A DNA stretch of 62,428 nt, taken from an uncultured Bacilli bacterium. Its GTDB lineage: Bacteria; Bacillota_I; Bacilli_A; RFN20; CAG-631. Shown here piece after piece: positions 54,724-62,428 of the stretch; the stretch's first letter is position 1; each line of letters opens with the position of its first letter. The notes under the pieces are model-generated. The model was not told the origin of the DNA. It searched no databases and was given only the letters and a program-made list of their open reading frames with translations. The DNA lies in the NCBI GenBank assembly GCA_947599835.1, contig CANQFQ010000008.1, positions 1 to 62,428 on the forward strand, read 5' to 3'. The position numbers and the translations under genes are program-made.

Positions 54724-57622
54724 ATAATTTATTTCTATAATCATTTTTGATTAAAGTAAAGTATTGATAAGTGCTATTTTTAGTACCTCTATTATCTGAA
54801 TCGACATTTCCAATTTCATATCCCATAGATCTATATAGCGAAAGCGCTATTTTATTATCTTTATAAACTGTAATAATGATCGGTAGAAAATCTTTTTTAG
54901 CAATTTTATTCAGTCTAAACAACATAACTTTTCCAAAACCTAAGCCTCTTTTTTCACTTGCAACAACTAAATCGCAAATAAAGTAATAATTACTATAAGA
55001 TATTCTAAAAGTATCTTTAAGATAATTGATTGCATATTCATATGTTTCTGGTTTAGTTACGCCAGCTTGTCTAAATGCGCTAGATATGACACTTTCATCA
55101 AAAAGCGGATTATTATTATAAAAAGTAGCTACACATATGATTTTTTCATCTTGTTTTAACACATAAATATATTTTTTGTTAAAAATTGAATCTTCAGCAT
55201 TAAATAAAATAGGAAATACTTTTTTTGCGTTTTCTAAACTTCCAAACAAATTCGCATAAATATGCCTATCTGTTTCATATAATAATTCACTTGCAGTTTG
55301 GAAATCTTCATTGGTATCTTGTAATAATCCAAATTTAGCATTAATTGCAGGATCAAATGCTTCATATGGGATTAAAACAGGATTAATTAAAATGTTTTTG
55401 TCAATTTGTTGAGGGTTTTCGTCTTTTTTAATTTCCATAATTCTATTTTTGTGAGGAATGCAAAAATAGGTTTCGCCAAAACTAAAATCGTTATCACTAA
55501 TCACTTTGATTTCGTTGTTTTCCCATCGTTCATCATCGCTTATTTGAATGCTTGCGTATTTATAGCCATCACGCGAGAAAACCTCTGATGTACAAGTAAT
55601 AATTAAAGGATAAATGGCATCATCTAATGTTTGAACATCGTTATCCATATAGTCGTGTCCGCACTTTAAATAATTTAAAAATTTTAATATAATGAATCGT
55701 AATTGTTGATATTGTTCTTTTAAATTGTTATTTTTTTCATTGTTAATAAAACTTTGAATCGTAGATATTATTTGATCTTTATAATTTTTAACAATTGAAA
55801 TATTTAATATTTCAGATTTGCCATAAATAAATTGTATTAATTCATTTTTGCTTGTATTCTTTTTTTGAAAATCTTCACTACATTTTATTAAATTGTTGAA
55901 TTCAAATTCTATCCGTGATTGAACAGCATCATAAAATTTAGGCATATCATTAGTAAAATCGTCAATTTTAGAAACGTTAAATTTTAAAAAACTATTTTTT
56001 TTCAATTCTAACTTTTTTTGCGTGAAAACTTCCAAGCATTTTATTTTTTGAGTTTCAAAATCAATTGTATTAATCGAATTTAAATAGGTGTTGTCTAATT
56101 CTAAAGTCCGTCTTTTGTTAGCATAAGCAAGCAAACTTTCGAAATAGAGCCATAAGAAGTTAACCACTTTTATTAATTTTCTAAAATTTCTTGAAATTAA
56201 TTTTTTGATAGTTTCGCTATCCTCAGTTTTTTCATTTTTACTGATTTCGTTTATAATGTCCCCGATTGTTTCAGGAATATATTTTTTAGAATAACCAAAT
56301 GATGTATCAGCAATCATTTGAGTTGCTAATAAAATTAGTGCTTCAATTTGACAAGCACGGGTGTTTTCATCGTTTTTTGATGAGAGATTGACTGTAGGGT
56401 CATCAATAACAAAATGCTTTTTCCTTAAATATTCAAATTGCTCACTATTTAAGTTTTTAAATGCGCTAGTGAGTGTATTATAGGGTTCTTTTCTTAAAAT
56501 AACATCTAAAACTTTATAAACACCAACTTCTAAAAATAAAAACGTTAAGATTTCATCCCATCTATAGTTTTTGTTGTCAAAATCATAACGAAAATTGTTT
56601 TCAAAAACATCTTTATAATCCGAAAACGATACGATGATTTCTTTTTTTGTATCCATTGAAATAACATCAGAAAGAACTTGTGCTAATGTCTTGATATAAA
56701 TATTTGTTGTAAGTACATTATCTTTGATAAATGTTTTATTTTTATAAAAAACATTAGAATAACAATTGTAACGAAGCAAGAAATTTTCGATTATAGATGG
56801 CTTTATTACTTCATAATTTTCTTTTTTTAAATTATTCATAGGCACATCTAGACAATGAATTGCAAAGACATCTGAAGAATGACTGAAAGATATGTACTCT
56901 AATTTTAAAATTTGGTCTTTCCTAGGAGCACTTTCTTTTAAACTAAAATTGTTTAATGAAACAACATTGCAATGATTAATAATTAAAAGTAAATCATCTA
57001 GTTTGAATTCTTCATCTGTGTAAGTGTTAGTTATTTTTAAAGACTTAATATTTTCTTTTTCAAAATAATTATAATATGATGCAGAACAATTTTTTAAATA
57101 AGTAAAAATGTTTAGCGCATGTTGTAAATCTTTTAACCCAAAATTACTTTGCCTTCTTGCAGAAATTTTGCATTTTTTAAGTTCATAGACATATTTTTTT
57201 AATTCTGTGTCTTTTTCGTTGATAAAGTTTTTCAAACCAATGCTGAATAAAAATGAACTATTAGCATCCATTTGTATAAGAACAAATAAACTATCAATTT
57301 TTTCAAAGGTTATTTGGCCATCATTTAAAATGCTATCTAACAAATTATAAATACGAATAAAGGCGTTATCCTTGTGTGAAAACCCTTCTTCAATCAATTG
57401 TTGCCGATGTATTAAAAAAGCTTTATATATGATAAAAAAAGTTAAAATTAAGACGTTTTCTAAATAATAAATATAGGAATCTTCAGCAGTTAAAAATTCT
57501 TCAAATCTTTGATCGTCAGAATCTGGTTCATCAAAATTTGGACAATCAAAGTTAAAAATAATATCTCTTAAAATTTGACTATCAATACTCTTTTCCACAA
57601 AAGAGAATATTTTATGTTCCAT
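54722..57622 (-). CDS. Large protein with C-terminal GNAT acetyltransferase domain
   Basis: A 966-residue protein. Residues about 1-780 are helical and unrecognised. The last about 165 residues are a GNAT N-acetyltransferase domain: ICVATFYNN, CDLVVASEKRGLGFGKVML with the acetyl-CoA loop RGLGFG, and the LYRSMGYEIGN end motif. It starts one base after the ATPase stop, the last gene of the operon. It might acetylate a target under control of the upstream sensors; the long N-terminus could be a scaffold. Target unknown. Confidence 0.85.
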   Translation of the reverse strand: MEHKIFSFVEKSIDSQILRDIIFNFDCPNFDEPDSDDQRFEEFLTAEDSYIYYLENVLILTFFIIYKAFLIHRQQLIEEGFSHKDNAFIRIYNLLDSILNDGQITFEKIDSLFVLIQMDANSSFLFSIGLKNFINEKDTELKKYVYELKKCKISARRQSNFGLKDLQHALNIFTYLKNCSASYYNYFEKENIKSLKITNTYTDEEFKLDDLLLIINHCNVVSLNNFSLKESAPRKDQILKLEYISFSHSSDVFAIHCLDVPMNNLKKENYEVIKPSIIENFLLRYNCYSNVFYKNKTFIKDNVLTTNIYIKTLAQVLSDVISMDTKKEIIVSFSDYKDVFENNFRYDFDNKNYRWDEILTFLFLEVGVYKVLDVILRKEPYNTLTSAFKNLNSEQFEYLRKKHFVIDDPTVNLSSKNDENTRACQIEALILLATQMIADTSFGYSKKYIPETIGDIINEISKNEKTEDSETIKKLISRNFRKLIKVVNFLWLYFESLLAYANKRRTLELDNTYLNSINTIDFETQKIKCLEVFTQKKLELKKNSFLKFNVSKIDDFTNDMPKFYDAVQSRIEFEFNNLIKCSEDFQKKNTSKNELIQFIYGKSEILNISIVKNYKDQIISTIQSFINNEKNNNLKEQYQQLRFIILKFLNYLKCGHDYMDNDVQTLDDAIYPLIITCTSEVFSRDGYKYASIQISDDERWENNEIKVISDNDFSFGETYFCIPHKNRIMEIKKDENPQQIDKNILINPVLIPYEAFDPAINAKFGLLQDTNEDFQTASELLYETDRHIYANLFGSLENAKKVFPILFNAEDSIFNKKYIYVLKQDEKIICVATFYNNNPLFDESVISSAFRQAGVTKPETYEYAINYLKDTFRISYSNYYFICDLVVASEKRGLGFGKVMLFRLNKIAKKDFLPIIITVYKDNKIALSLYRSMGYEIGNVDSDNRGTKNSTYQYFTLIKNDYRNKL

Positions 57623-57623
57623 T

Positions 57624-58538
57624 TTAAAAGCCCTTTACGATTTCATCTGCAAGTTTTTGATATTTTTTAACTGCGCTTTCTTCATCTTGTAAAAGGACTC
57701 CAGTTTCTTTTCCCTTTTTAAACAAATTTGTTTCTTCAAATTTTAATAATTTAACTTCATTAATACCATTTTCTCCATTTTCAACAAAAGATAGGTTTAA
57801 AATGTTTTCGTTTTCAGAGACGTTACAATTTTTAAAAGTAGAACATATATTGCTCATAATATTGCTCATGCTAAAATCTGTTCCTTCTGCATCTGGAACC
57901 GCATTTGGAACAACAATGAAGTTTTTGTAATGGAAACGACTACCGGCATTTTTTAAAAATTCTGCTGTGCCATCTTTGAATTGTTTTGTGATTCTTAGCG
58001 TGGTAACGATAACTCTAGACTCTTTTAATGCTACAGTTCCAGATAATTGACCTCCAGCAGGAGTGTCCATAACAATGGCTTTGCATCCGCAGTTTTCGCA
58101 TATTTTTCTAAATGTTGATAAATTCACATTGCTTGCATCAAAATTATTATTATCATTTAAATAATTTGTCGAGTGTGCCGTACAGAACAAAACCGCTCTG
58201 TTTTCTTCTCTATCTAATCCCACCTTTTCACCAATAGGAATCAAAGATTTTAAAAATGGGTGTTCTAAGGGATTATTTGTTTCATAGTTTAAACTTAATT
58301 TGGAAGATCCTTTTAAAACATCGATTGCATTAACAACATCATCGTTGCTTTTTTGTGTTTTATCATCTAATAAATAAGATAATCCCTTGCTATCAATATC
58401 TAAATCAATCACAACGATAGGGTTTTGCGGTGTTGCTTCTAGTTTTTTAGCAAGAAATGGCAGCGTATTATATAACAAAGAAGTTCTACCAGCACCACCT
58501 TTGTAAGAAAAAAATGATACTTTTAATGTTTTTGCCAT
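57624..58538 (-). CDS. MinD/ParA-like ATPase with KGGAGRT motif
   Basis: A 304-residue SIMIBI-class NTPase. The deviant Walker A reads YKGGAGRTS (Lys13 is the signature lysine), with Arg18 where MinD/ParA have the second lysine. Switch motifs VVIDLDIDSKGL and AIVMDTPAGG follow. Such KGGxxR variants are known beside TIR proteins in conflict systems rather than in chromosome segregation. There is no ParB or MinE partner here, and it lies one base downstream of the coiled-coil gene. GGAG lies upstream of the ATG. Confidence 0.88.
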   Translation of the reverse strand: MAKTLKVSFFSYKGGAGRTSLLYNTLPFLAKKLEATPQNPIVVIDLDIDSKGLSYLLDDKTQKSNDDVVNAIDVLKGSSKLSLNYETNNPLEHPFLKSLIPIGEKVGLDREENRAVLFCTAHSTNYLNDNNNFDASNVNLSTFRKICENCGCKAIVMDTPAGGQLSGTVALKESRVIVTTLRITKQFKDGTAEFLKNAGSRFHYKNFIVVPNAVPDAEGTDFSMSNIMSNICSTFKNCNVSENENILNLSFVENGENGINEVKLLKFEETNLFKKGKETGVLLQDEESAVKKYQKLADEIVKGF

Positions 58539-58539
58539 A

Positions 58540-60564
58540 TTACTTTGATTCTCCTTCTTCTAAAATTTGAATTAAATCATCTTCAATTTTATTTTCTATA
58601 GCCGTTACTTGTGCATCATCCCGTTTATTTAAAACGTTTGTGTCGCTATCAACTATTTTTTGAAAATTCAATGAATCGGCAATTGTGTGCAATAATTTAA
58701 CTTTATCATGACCTTTATAGATGTCGTTTGGCAAACTATATCCATCCACTGAATTTTGTTGCTTTTTCTTAGCGATGTCTAGCGAAAATTTAATGCCGTC
58801 TGATACTAAATCATTTAAATAATCATAAATTGCTTTTTCGATTTTTTCATTTAATTCTTTATCAATTAATTTAACGACAGCTTCATCTAATTCCGATTTC
58901 TTATTTTCTAATTTAGACCGTAATTCTTGATTTTCTTTTTGCAACAGATCTTGTTGTTTTAAAGCTTCATTTCTTTCGCTTTGTGCTTCCAATTTGGCAA
59001 TGTTGTAATTTTCTCCTTTTTCAGATAATGGCAGTTCATAATCGTAATAATAATCATAAAAATTTTCAACAGCGAAAATATAATATAAATAGTTATTGCA
59101 ATTATATCCATCTTTAGGCCACATCCATTTATAATTTTCTGAGTCTTCTTTTTTGTTTTCGTATTTATTTTCAAACACCATTTCCAAATTATCGACCATA
59201 TCAATTTGTGGATATTTAATTAAAAATGAAGAAATTGTTGCATATGTATTAAAATAAAGTGGAACAAAATCATATAGGCCAACTACTCTTAAATTTTCTC
59301 TCAGTTTTTTAATTAAATCGTTATATTTAGTTGGATATTTTTCACTAAAATTAAGCGTATAGGTTTTGATAAAATCATCGATATTTTTTTGCTTATAAAT
59401 TGAAAACACTTTCTTACAATTTAATAAAGAAAATTTTGTTTTTTCTAAGAAATTATCTTTTTTTCTAACAGAAGCGTAATCATCATCAATACCACAGTTG
59501 ATTAAAATAGCAATAGTAAATAGGGTTTCTAAAATCGCATTGTTGTGTTGTGAAAAAGAAATATTATTCACAGATAATGGTAAAAGATTTGAATTTACAA
59601 AATCAAAAGATAAGTCAACATTGTTTTCGTTTAATTTGGCATCTAGATATCTACCACAAGAAATAACAATAGAACGATATTCATTGATAAGGTCTTTGTT
59701 TCTTTCAAAGAAAGATTCGTTTGCGATAAATTTATTTAATTTTGCACCGCTTAATGAATTTTTATATTCATCATAAGAATCATTTTCATAATATTTATCA
59801 AAAATTTCTGAAAAAGCATTATAGAAATTCAAAAAGGCATTCGTCGCATGGTATGTAAAATAGAGTGAGGAATCATAATTCTTGATTTCGTTTTCATCAT
59901 CGTTATCGAAGCCTTGAAAAGCCCATCCTTTATGTGTGATTAGAGAAGAATTATTTCTTTTTACAGCAATTCCTTCAATGGTAAAGGTTGTTGGGTTATC
60001 ATGAGGAATAGCGTTTGAACAAATTTTGCCAATGGAATGAATTAACACGCTTTCAACTTCAATCAACAAATCGTTTAGTTTAGTGATCGATTTACCTTGT
60101 ATTTTTAAATTAAATGATAATTTTTTTCCTCTTTCTAAATTATCATAAATCCAATCTCTTAAATCGGTCATGACAATAATAACTTTAGAAATGGTTTCTG
60201 TATATGATGTAATATGAAATTCGCTATTGTTGAATAAATAAGGTGAAGCAGAATAAATTATTTCATCTTCTTTATATAAATCATTAAATATCAATTGAAG
60301 GACATTGAAAAACATGTCCATATATTTATCCAAATCAACATCTAAGGAATAGAATTCCAACAACGTTGATAAGCCCATACAATTGGAAATAATTCCAAAA
60401 TTTTCTTTATTAAAATGCTTGTCTAGTGGGAATCCTTTGTCTTTTACATATATTTTTTTGAAATCGGCTAACATTTCTTTACAAACATCTTCTGATTTTT
60501 TATATTGGTTAAAAAATTCGTTTTTATTTTTTTTGTTATCTATAATTGAATCCAGTACACTCAT
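58540..60564 (-). CDS. Coiled-coil protein of the TIR/SLOG operon, unrecognised
   Basis: A 674-residue soluble protein. Most of it is a helical domain I cannot assign; residues about 515-570 form a coiled coil (KLEAQSERNEALKQQ and following). No catalytic motif, TM helix or cysteine cluster is evident. GGAGG is 9 bases before the ATG at 60564, which lies one base after the TIR stop. It may be the structural hub of the system; this is inference from position. Confidence 0.75.
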   Translation of the reverse strand: MSVLDSIIDNKKNKNEFFNQYKKSEDVCKEMLADFKKIYVKDKGFPLDKHFNKENFGIISNCMGLSTLLEFYSLDVDLDKYMDMFFNVLQLIFNDLYKEDEIIYSASPYLFNNSEFHITSYTETISKVIIVMTDLRDWIYDNLERGKKLSFNLKIQGKSITKLNDLLIEVESVLIHSIGKICSNAIPHDNPTTFTIEGIAVKRNNSSLITHKGWAFQGFDNDDENEIKNYDSSLYFTYHATNAFLNFYNAFSEIFDKYYENDSYDEYKNSLSGAKLNKFIANESFFERNKDLINEYRSIVISCGRYLDAKLNENNVDLSFDFVNSNLLPLSVNNISFSQHNNAILETLFTIAILINCGIDDDYASVRKKDNFLEKTKFSLLNCKKVFSIYKQKNIDDFIKTYTLNFSEKYPTKYNDLIKKLRENLRVVGLYDFVPLYFNTYATISSFLIKYPQIDMVDNLEMVFENKYENKKEDSENYKWMWPKDGYNCNNYLYYIFAVENFYDYYYDYELPLSEKGENYNIAKLEAQSERNEALKQQDLLQKENQELRSKLENKKSELDEAVVKLIDKELNEKIEKAIYDYLNDLVSDGIKFSLDIAKKKQQNSVDGYSLPNDIYKGHDKVKLLHTIADSLNFQKIVDSDTNVLNKRDDAQVTAIENKIEDDLIQILEEGESK

Positions 60565-60565
60565 T

Positions 60566-61660
60566 CTATTTTTCCTCCATTTCATTGTTATATTCTAAAA
60601 CGTCATTGACGTTTATTTCTAATAGTAGTCTAATACCAAAATTAATGTTATCAATCGGAAAGTTTTTTTCGATTTCAGTATTATAAATTGTGTAAATATG
60701 ATTTTTTGATAATGGGTCATTTGTATCTTTAACCCACATTAATCGTAAGTTTTGCGCTCGTTTTTTGTCTGCACTTTCCGTTGGATAAGCGTAACCAATA
60801 TTGTCTTTATACGTTTCGATGAATTCGTTATCGATAATTCTAATATCGCTGATAAAAGAATAGTTGTCGTTATTTAAAATCTCATCTTTATATTTTGTTT
60901 CTTCACTATATATTTCTCTTTTATAAACATAATCAATACAGTCAACAGAAACAAAAATAAAACGTTTAGGTTCTTGATCTGTTAGCAAGATGAATTTAAA
61001 TTTGATTTTTTCTTTACCGTTGGCTAATGGAATATATAAAAACCAATCATGATTTTCACTAATTATATTTGGGATTATGCGAATATCAATAGTAGGTGGT
61101 ATGTAGTTTGGAAGATCTAAAACCTCTTTTAATGCTTCACAATCATTTTTAAACAAATCATTCAAAGAATCGTTTTCATCTTTAGCTGTAACATAGATTC
61201 TTTTATCATTTAAAAATTTGCGGTAGACAGTTAATGCCTTAATATAATCATCACTATTTTCAGCAATTAAATAAGAGAGATTTTGAATAAAATTATTTGG
61301 GGTGAAGTCATTTATGTTAATTGAAATAATTTTAAAATTCTTCTTTTGTTCTTCTAATTGATTTATAAAATCGATTTCTTCCATACAAGGTTTGCTTTTT
61401 AAAAAATCATCGCTTAAGAAAACAATTACTCCAACGCAATTTTTATCAGTCATTTTTGTTTTAACGTTTTCATCCCAAATATCGCCAGCATTCAATCCTT
61501 TATCATACCAAAAATTCACCTGTTTATCGTAGATTTTTTGTAATAGTGGATAAACTATATTCATATTTTTGTGTGAATAAGAAACAAAAAAATATTTTCT
61601 GTTTTTACTATAATCTTTCCTATCTAGATAGTGATTTGGTTGTACTATTGTTGCATCCAC
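60566..61660 (-). CDS. TIR domain protein
   Basis: A 364-residue protein with an N-terminal TIR domain (about 20-140): FFVSYSHKN, a VNFWYDKGLNAGD loop, and CMEEIDF with Glu95 at the catalytic position. It is probably an NAD-cleaving or nucleotide-producing enzyme. The C-terminal 200 residues are a separate beta-rich region of unknown type. The start codon is GTG, preceded by a perfect AAAGGAGG at 8-base spacing; the nearby ATG is out of frame. It lies 18 bp after the RyR-SLOG gene. Confidence 0.9.
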   Translation of the reverse strand: MDATIVQPNHYLDRKDYSKNRKYFFVSYSHKNMNIVYPLLQKIYDKQVNFWYDKGLNAGDIWDENVKTKMTDKNCVGVIVFLSDDFLKSKPCMEEIDFINQLEEQKKNFKIISININDFTPNNFIQNLSYLIAENSDDYIKALTVYRKFLNDKRIYVTAKDENDSLNDLFKNDCEALKEVLDLPNYIPPTIDIRIIPNIISENHDWFLYIPLANGKEKIKFKFILLTDQEPKRFIFVSVDCIDYVYKREIYSEETKYKDEILNNDNYSFISDIRIIDNEFIETYKDNIGYAYPTESADKKRAQNLRLMWVKDTNDPLSKNHIYTIYNTEIEKNFPIDNINFGIRLLLEINVNDVLEYNNEMEEK

Positions 61661-61678
61661 ATTGCATCCCTCCTTTAT

Positions 61679-62428
61679 TTAACAATTACATTTTATAACA
61701 AAAGTCGCTTTCTTTGTGGCTTTTGCTTTTTCAATAGCATCGAGAACCGTTCCCCAAAAGATAAAGTCCTTTTCTTTTGGTTCAAATGAATTTTCATCTC
61801 CAATAACTAGGACCATATCGCTATTTTCAACCATATATTGGTTTGTTTCAACATAAGTTCTTTTTTTTGTTTCGATAGTTTGACACACAACTGTTTGAGC
61901 TAATAAATGACGAACATTCAACTCATCATCATATGTAAATGGTTGACCATGTGAAATAGCATCATCTTTAATCTTTTGGATGTATTCTTCTAATGGTAAA
62001 GGAAGAACAGCCTTTAAAGTCAAGCCTAATTCTATAGCACATTCAGCGATTAATTGATCTGCACCATTAGCAAAACAAGTACGCACAACAACATGATTAT
62101 ACTTACTTTGATCAATCAAGAAATTTTTCACTTTTTTCTTGATATCATCGTAATTATCATGGAAAAAACGATGACCAGTACCAGCTATTTCAAGTGTTGT
62201 TTTTCTACCCATACGATAATTATAGATTTTAATATTGCTATCATATTTCTTTAACAAGGTTAGGATATTGTTTACCATTAATTTATCTTTTGATTTTTCG
62301 TCTTCTGTTAACATTTCATATGGAACAATATCTTTATGAATCATTTTTTTATTGCGTTCTTCAACAGTTGCATAATCGGTTCCATATTTCCAACCCATAG
62401 CAAGTTTTTCTTTTACCCATCGAACATG
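61679..62428 (-). CDS. RyR-SLOG domain protein (5' end outside window)
   Basis: The frame stays open to the window edge, so the true start is beyond 62428 and the ATG at 62398 is internal. The N-terminal part (VRWVKEKLAMGWKYG, then IVPYEMLTEDEK) matches the RyR (ryanodine receptor) domain. The rest is a SLOG/Rossmann-like nucleotide-binding domain: AGTGHRFF, CFANGADQLIAECA and DMVLVIGDEN. In comparative studies both domains accompany TIR effectors and are proposed to bind nucleotide signals. It is the first visible gene of the operon. Confidence 0.85.
   Translation of the reverse strand, partial: HVRWVKEKLAMGWKYGTDYATVEERNKKMIHKDIVPYEMLTEDEKSKDKLMVNNILTLLKKYDSNIKIYNYRMGRKTTLEIAGTGHRFFHDNYDDIKKKVKNFLIDQSKYNHVVVRTCFANGADQLIAECAIELGLTLKAVLPLPLEEYIQKIKDDAISHGQPFTYDDELNVRHLLAQTVVCQTIETKKRTYVETNQYMVENSDMVLVIGDENSFEPKEKDFIFWGTVLDAIEKAKATKKATFVIKCNC

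Noticed and set aside
57624..58538. Chromosome or plasmid partition ParA
   Set aside because: No ParB-like gene or parS-like repeats nearby, and the P-loop is the KGGxxR variant in a TIR/SLOG operon.
34354..62428. Prophage or integrative element
   Set aside because: No integrase, transposase, phage structural gene, tRNA-flanked direct repeat or attachment site was found; the island edges inside the window are just terminators.

Overview
The window is AT-rich DNA (roughly one third G+C by eye) from a low-GC Gram-positive bacterium that uses the standard bacterial code: TGA is a stop (for example at 29880-29882) and Trp is TGG. CotE-like, Cse60-like and CotH-like spore-associated genes, a CIRCE-controlled groESL operon, a SAM-I riboswitch before metK, AddAB, an ECF-type folate transporter subunit and long-form HPF all point to a spore-forming Bacillota/Bacilli lineage, plausibly Erysipelotrichia-like or a related gut clade. 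No rRNA or taxonomic marker is present, so placement is tentative.

Positions 1-34,350 are housekeeping chromosome. In order they hold tRNA-Ser(CGA); groES-groEL (minus strand) with two CIRCE operators; a small membrane protein; a lipoprotein polysaccharide deacetylase; a TSCPD protein; the SAM-I riboswitch with metK, followed by a PanE/ApbA-type reductase; hpf; a run of RluD-type pseudouridine synthase, phosphohexomutase and TIGR01212 radical SAM protein; an MBL hydrolase; addB-addA; DUF523 and CotH-like genes; murC; a FolT-like S component; a Cse60-like gene and galactokinase; a membrane gene that looks frameshifted; pepV; a CotE-like gene; an XRE regulator; lepA, a small membrane protein and hemW; and a CtpE-like P-type ATPase with a large extracellular insertion.

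Positions 34,600-51,200 are one long plus-strand operon of nine genes. It has a good promoter (TAGACA-N17-TATAAT), mostly 4-14 bp gene spacing and a strong terminator. It encodes a ClpB-like AAA+ ATPase with a divergent N-terminus, two unrecognised proteins (one with a zinc ribbon), a coiled-coil protein starting MSGPKYY, an NrdG-like radical SAM protein, a zinc-ribbon GTPase resembling DO-GTPase2, a GAP1-like membrane-anchored protein, a giant surface protein with InlB-type repeats and a Hint autoprocessing domain, and a transglutaminase-like enzyme with a complete Cys-His-Asp triad. I read it as an NTP-dependent conflict or signalling system whose output may act at the envelope; several members look undescribed.

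Positions 51,240-62,428 hold a minus-strand polytopic membrane protein, then a TIR-DeoR-C-terminal fusion overlapping a HAD phosphatase gene, then a tightly coupled minus-strand five-gene operon: RyR-SLOG (running off the window), TIR, coiled-coil protein, KGGAGRT-type MinD/ParA ATPase, and a 966-residue protein ending in a GNAT domain. This is a second likely nucleotide-sensing defence system. No transposase, integrase, CRISPR array or attachment site was seen.
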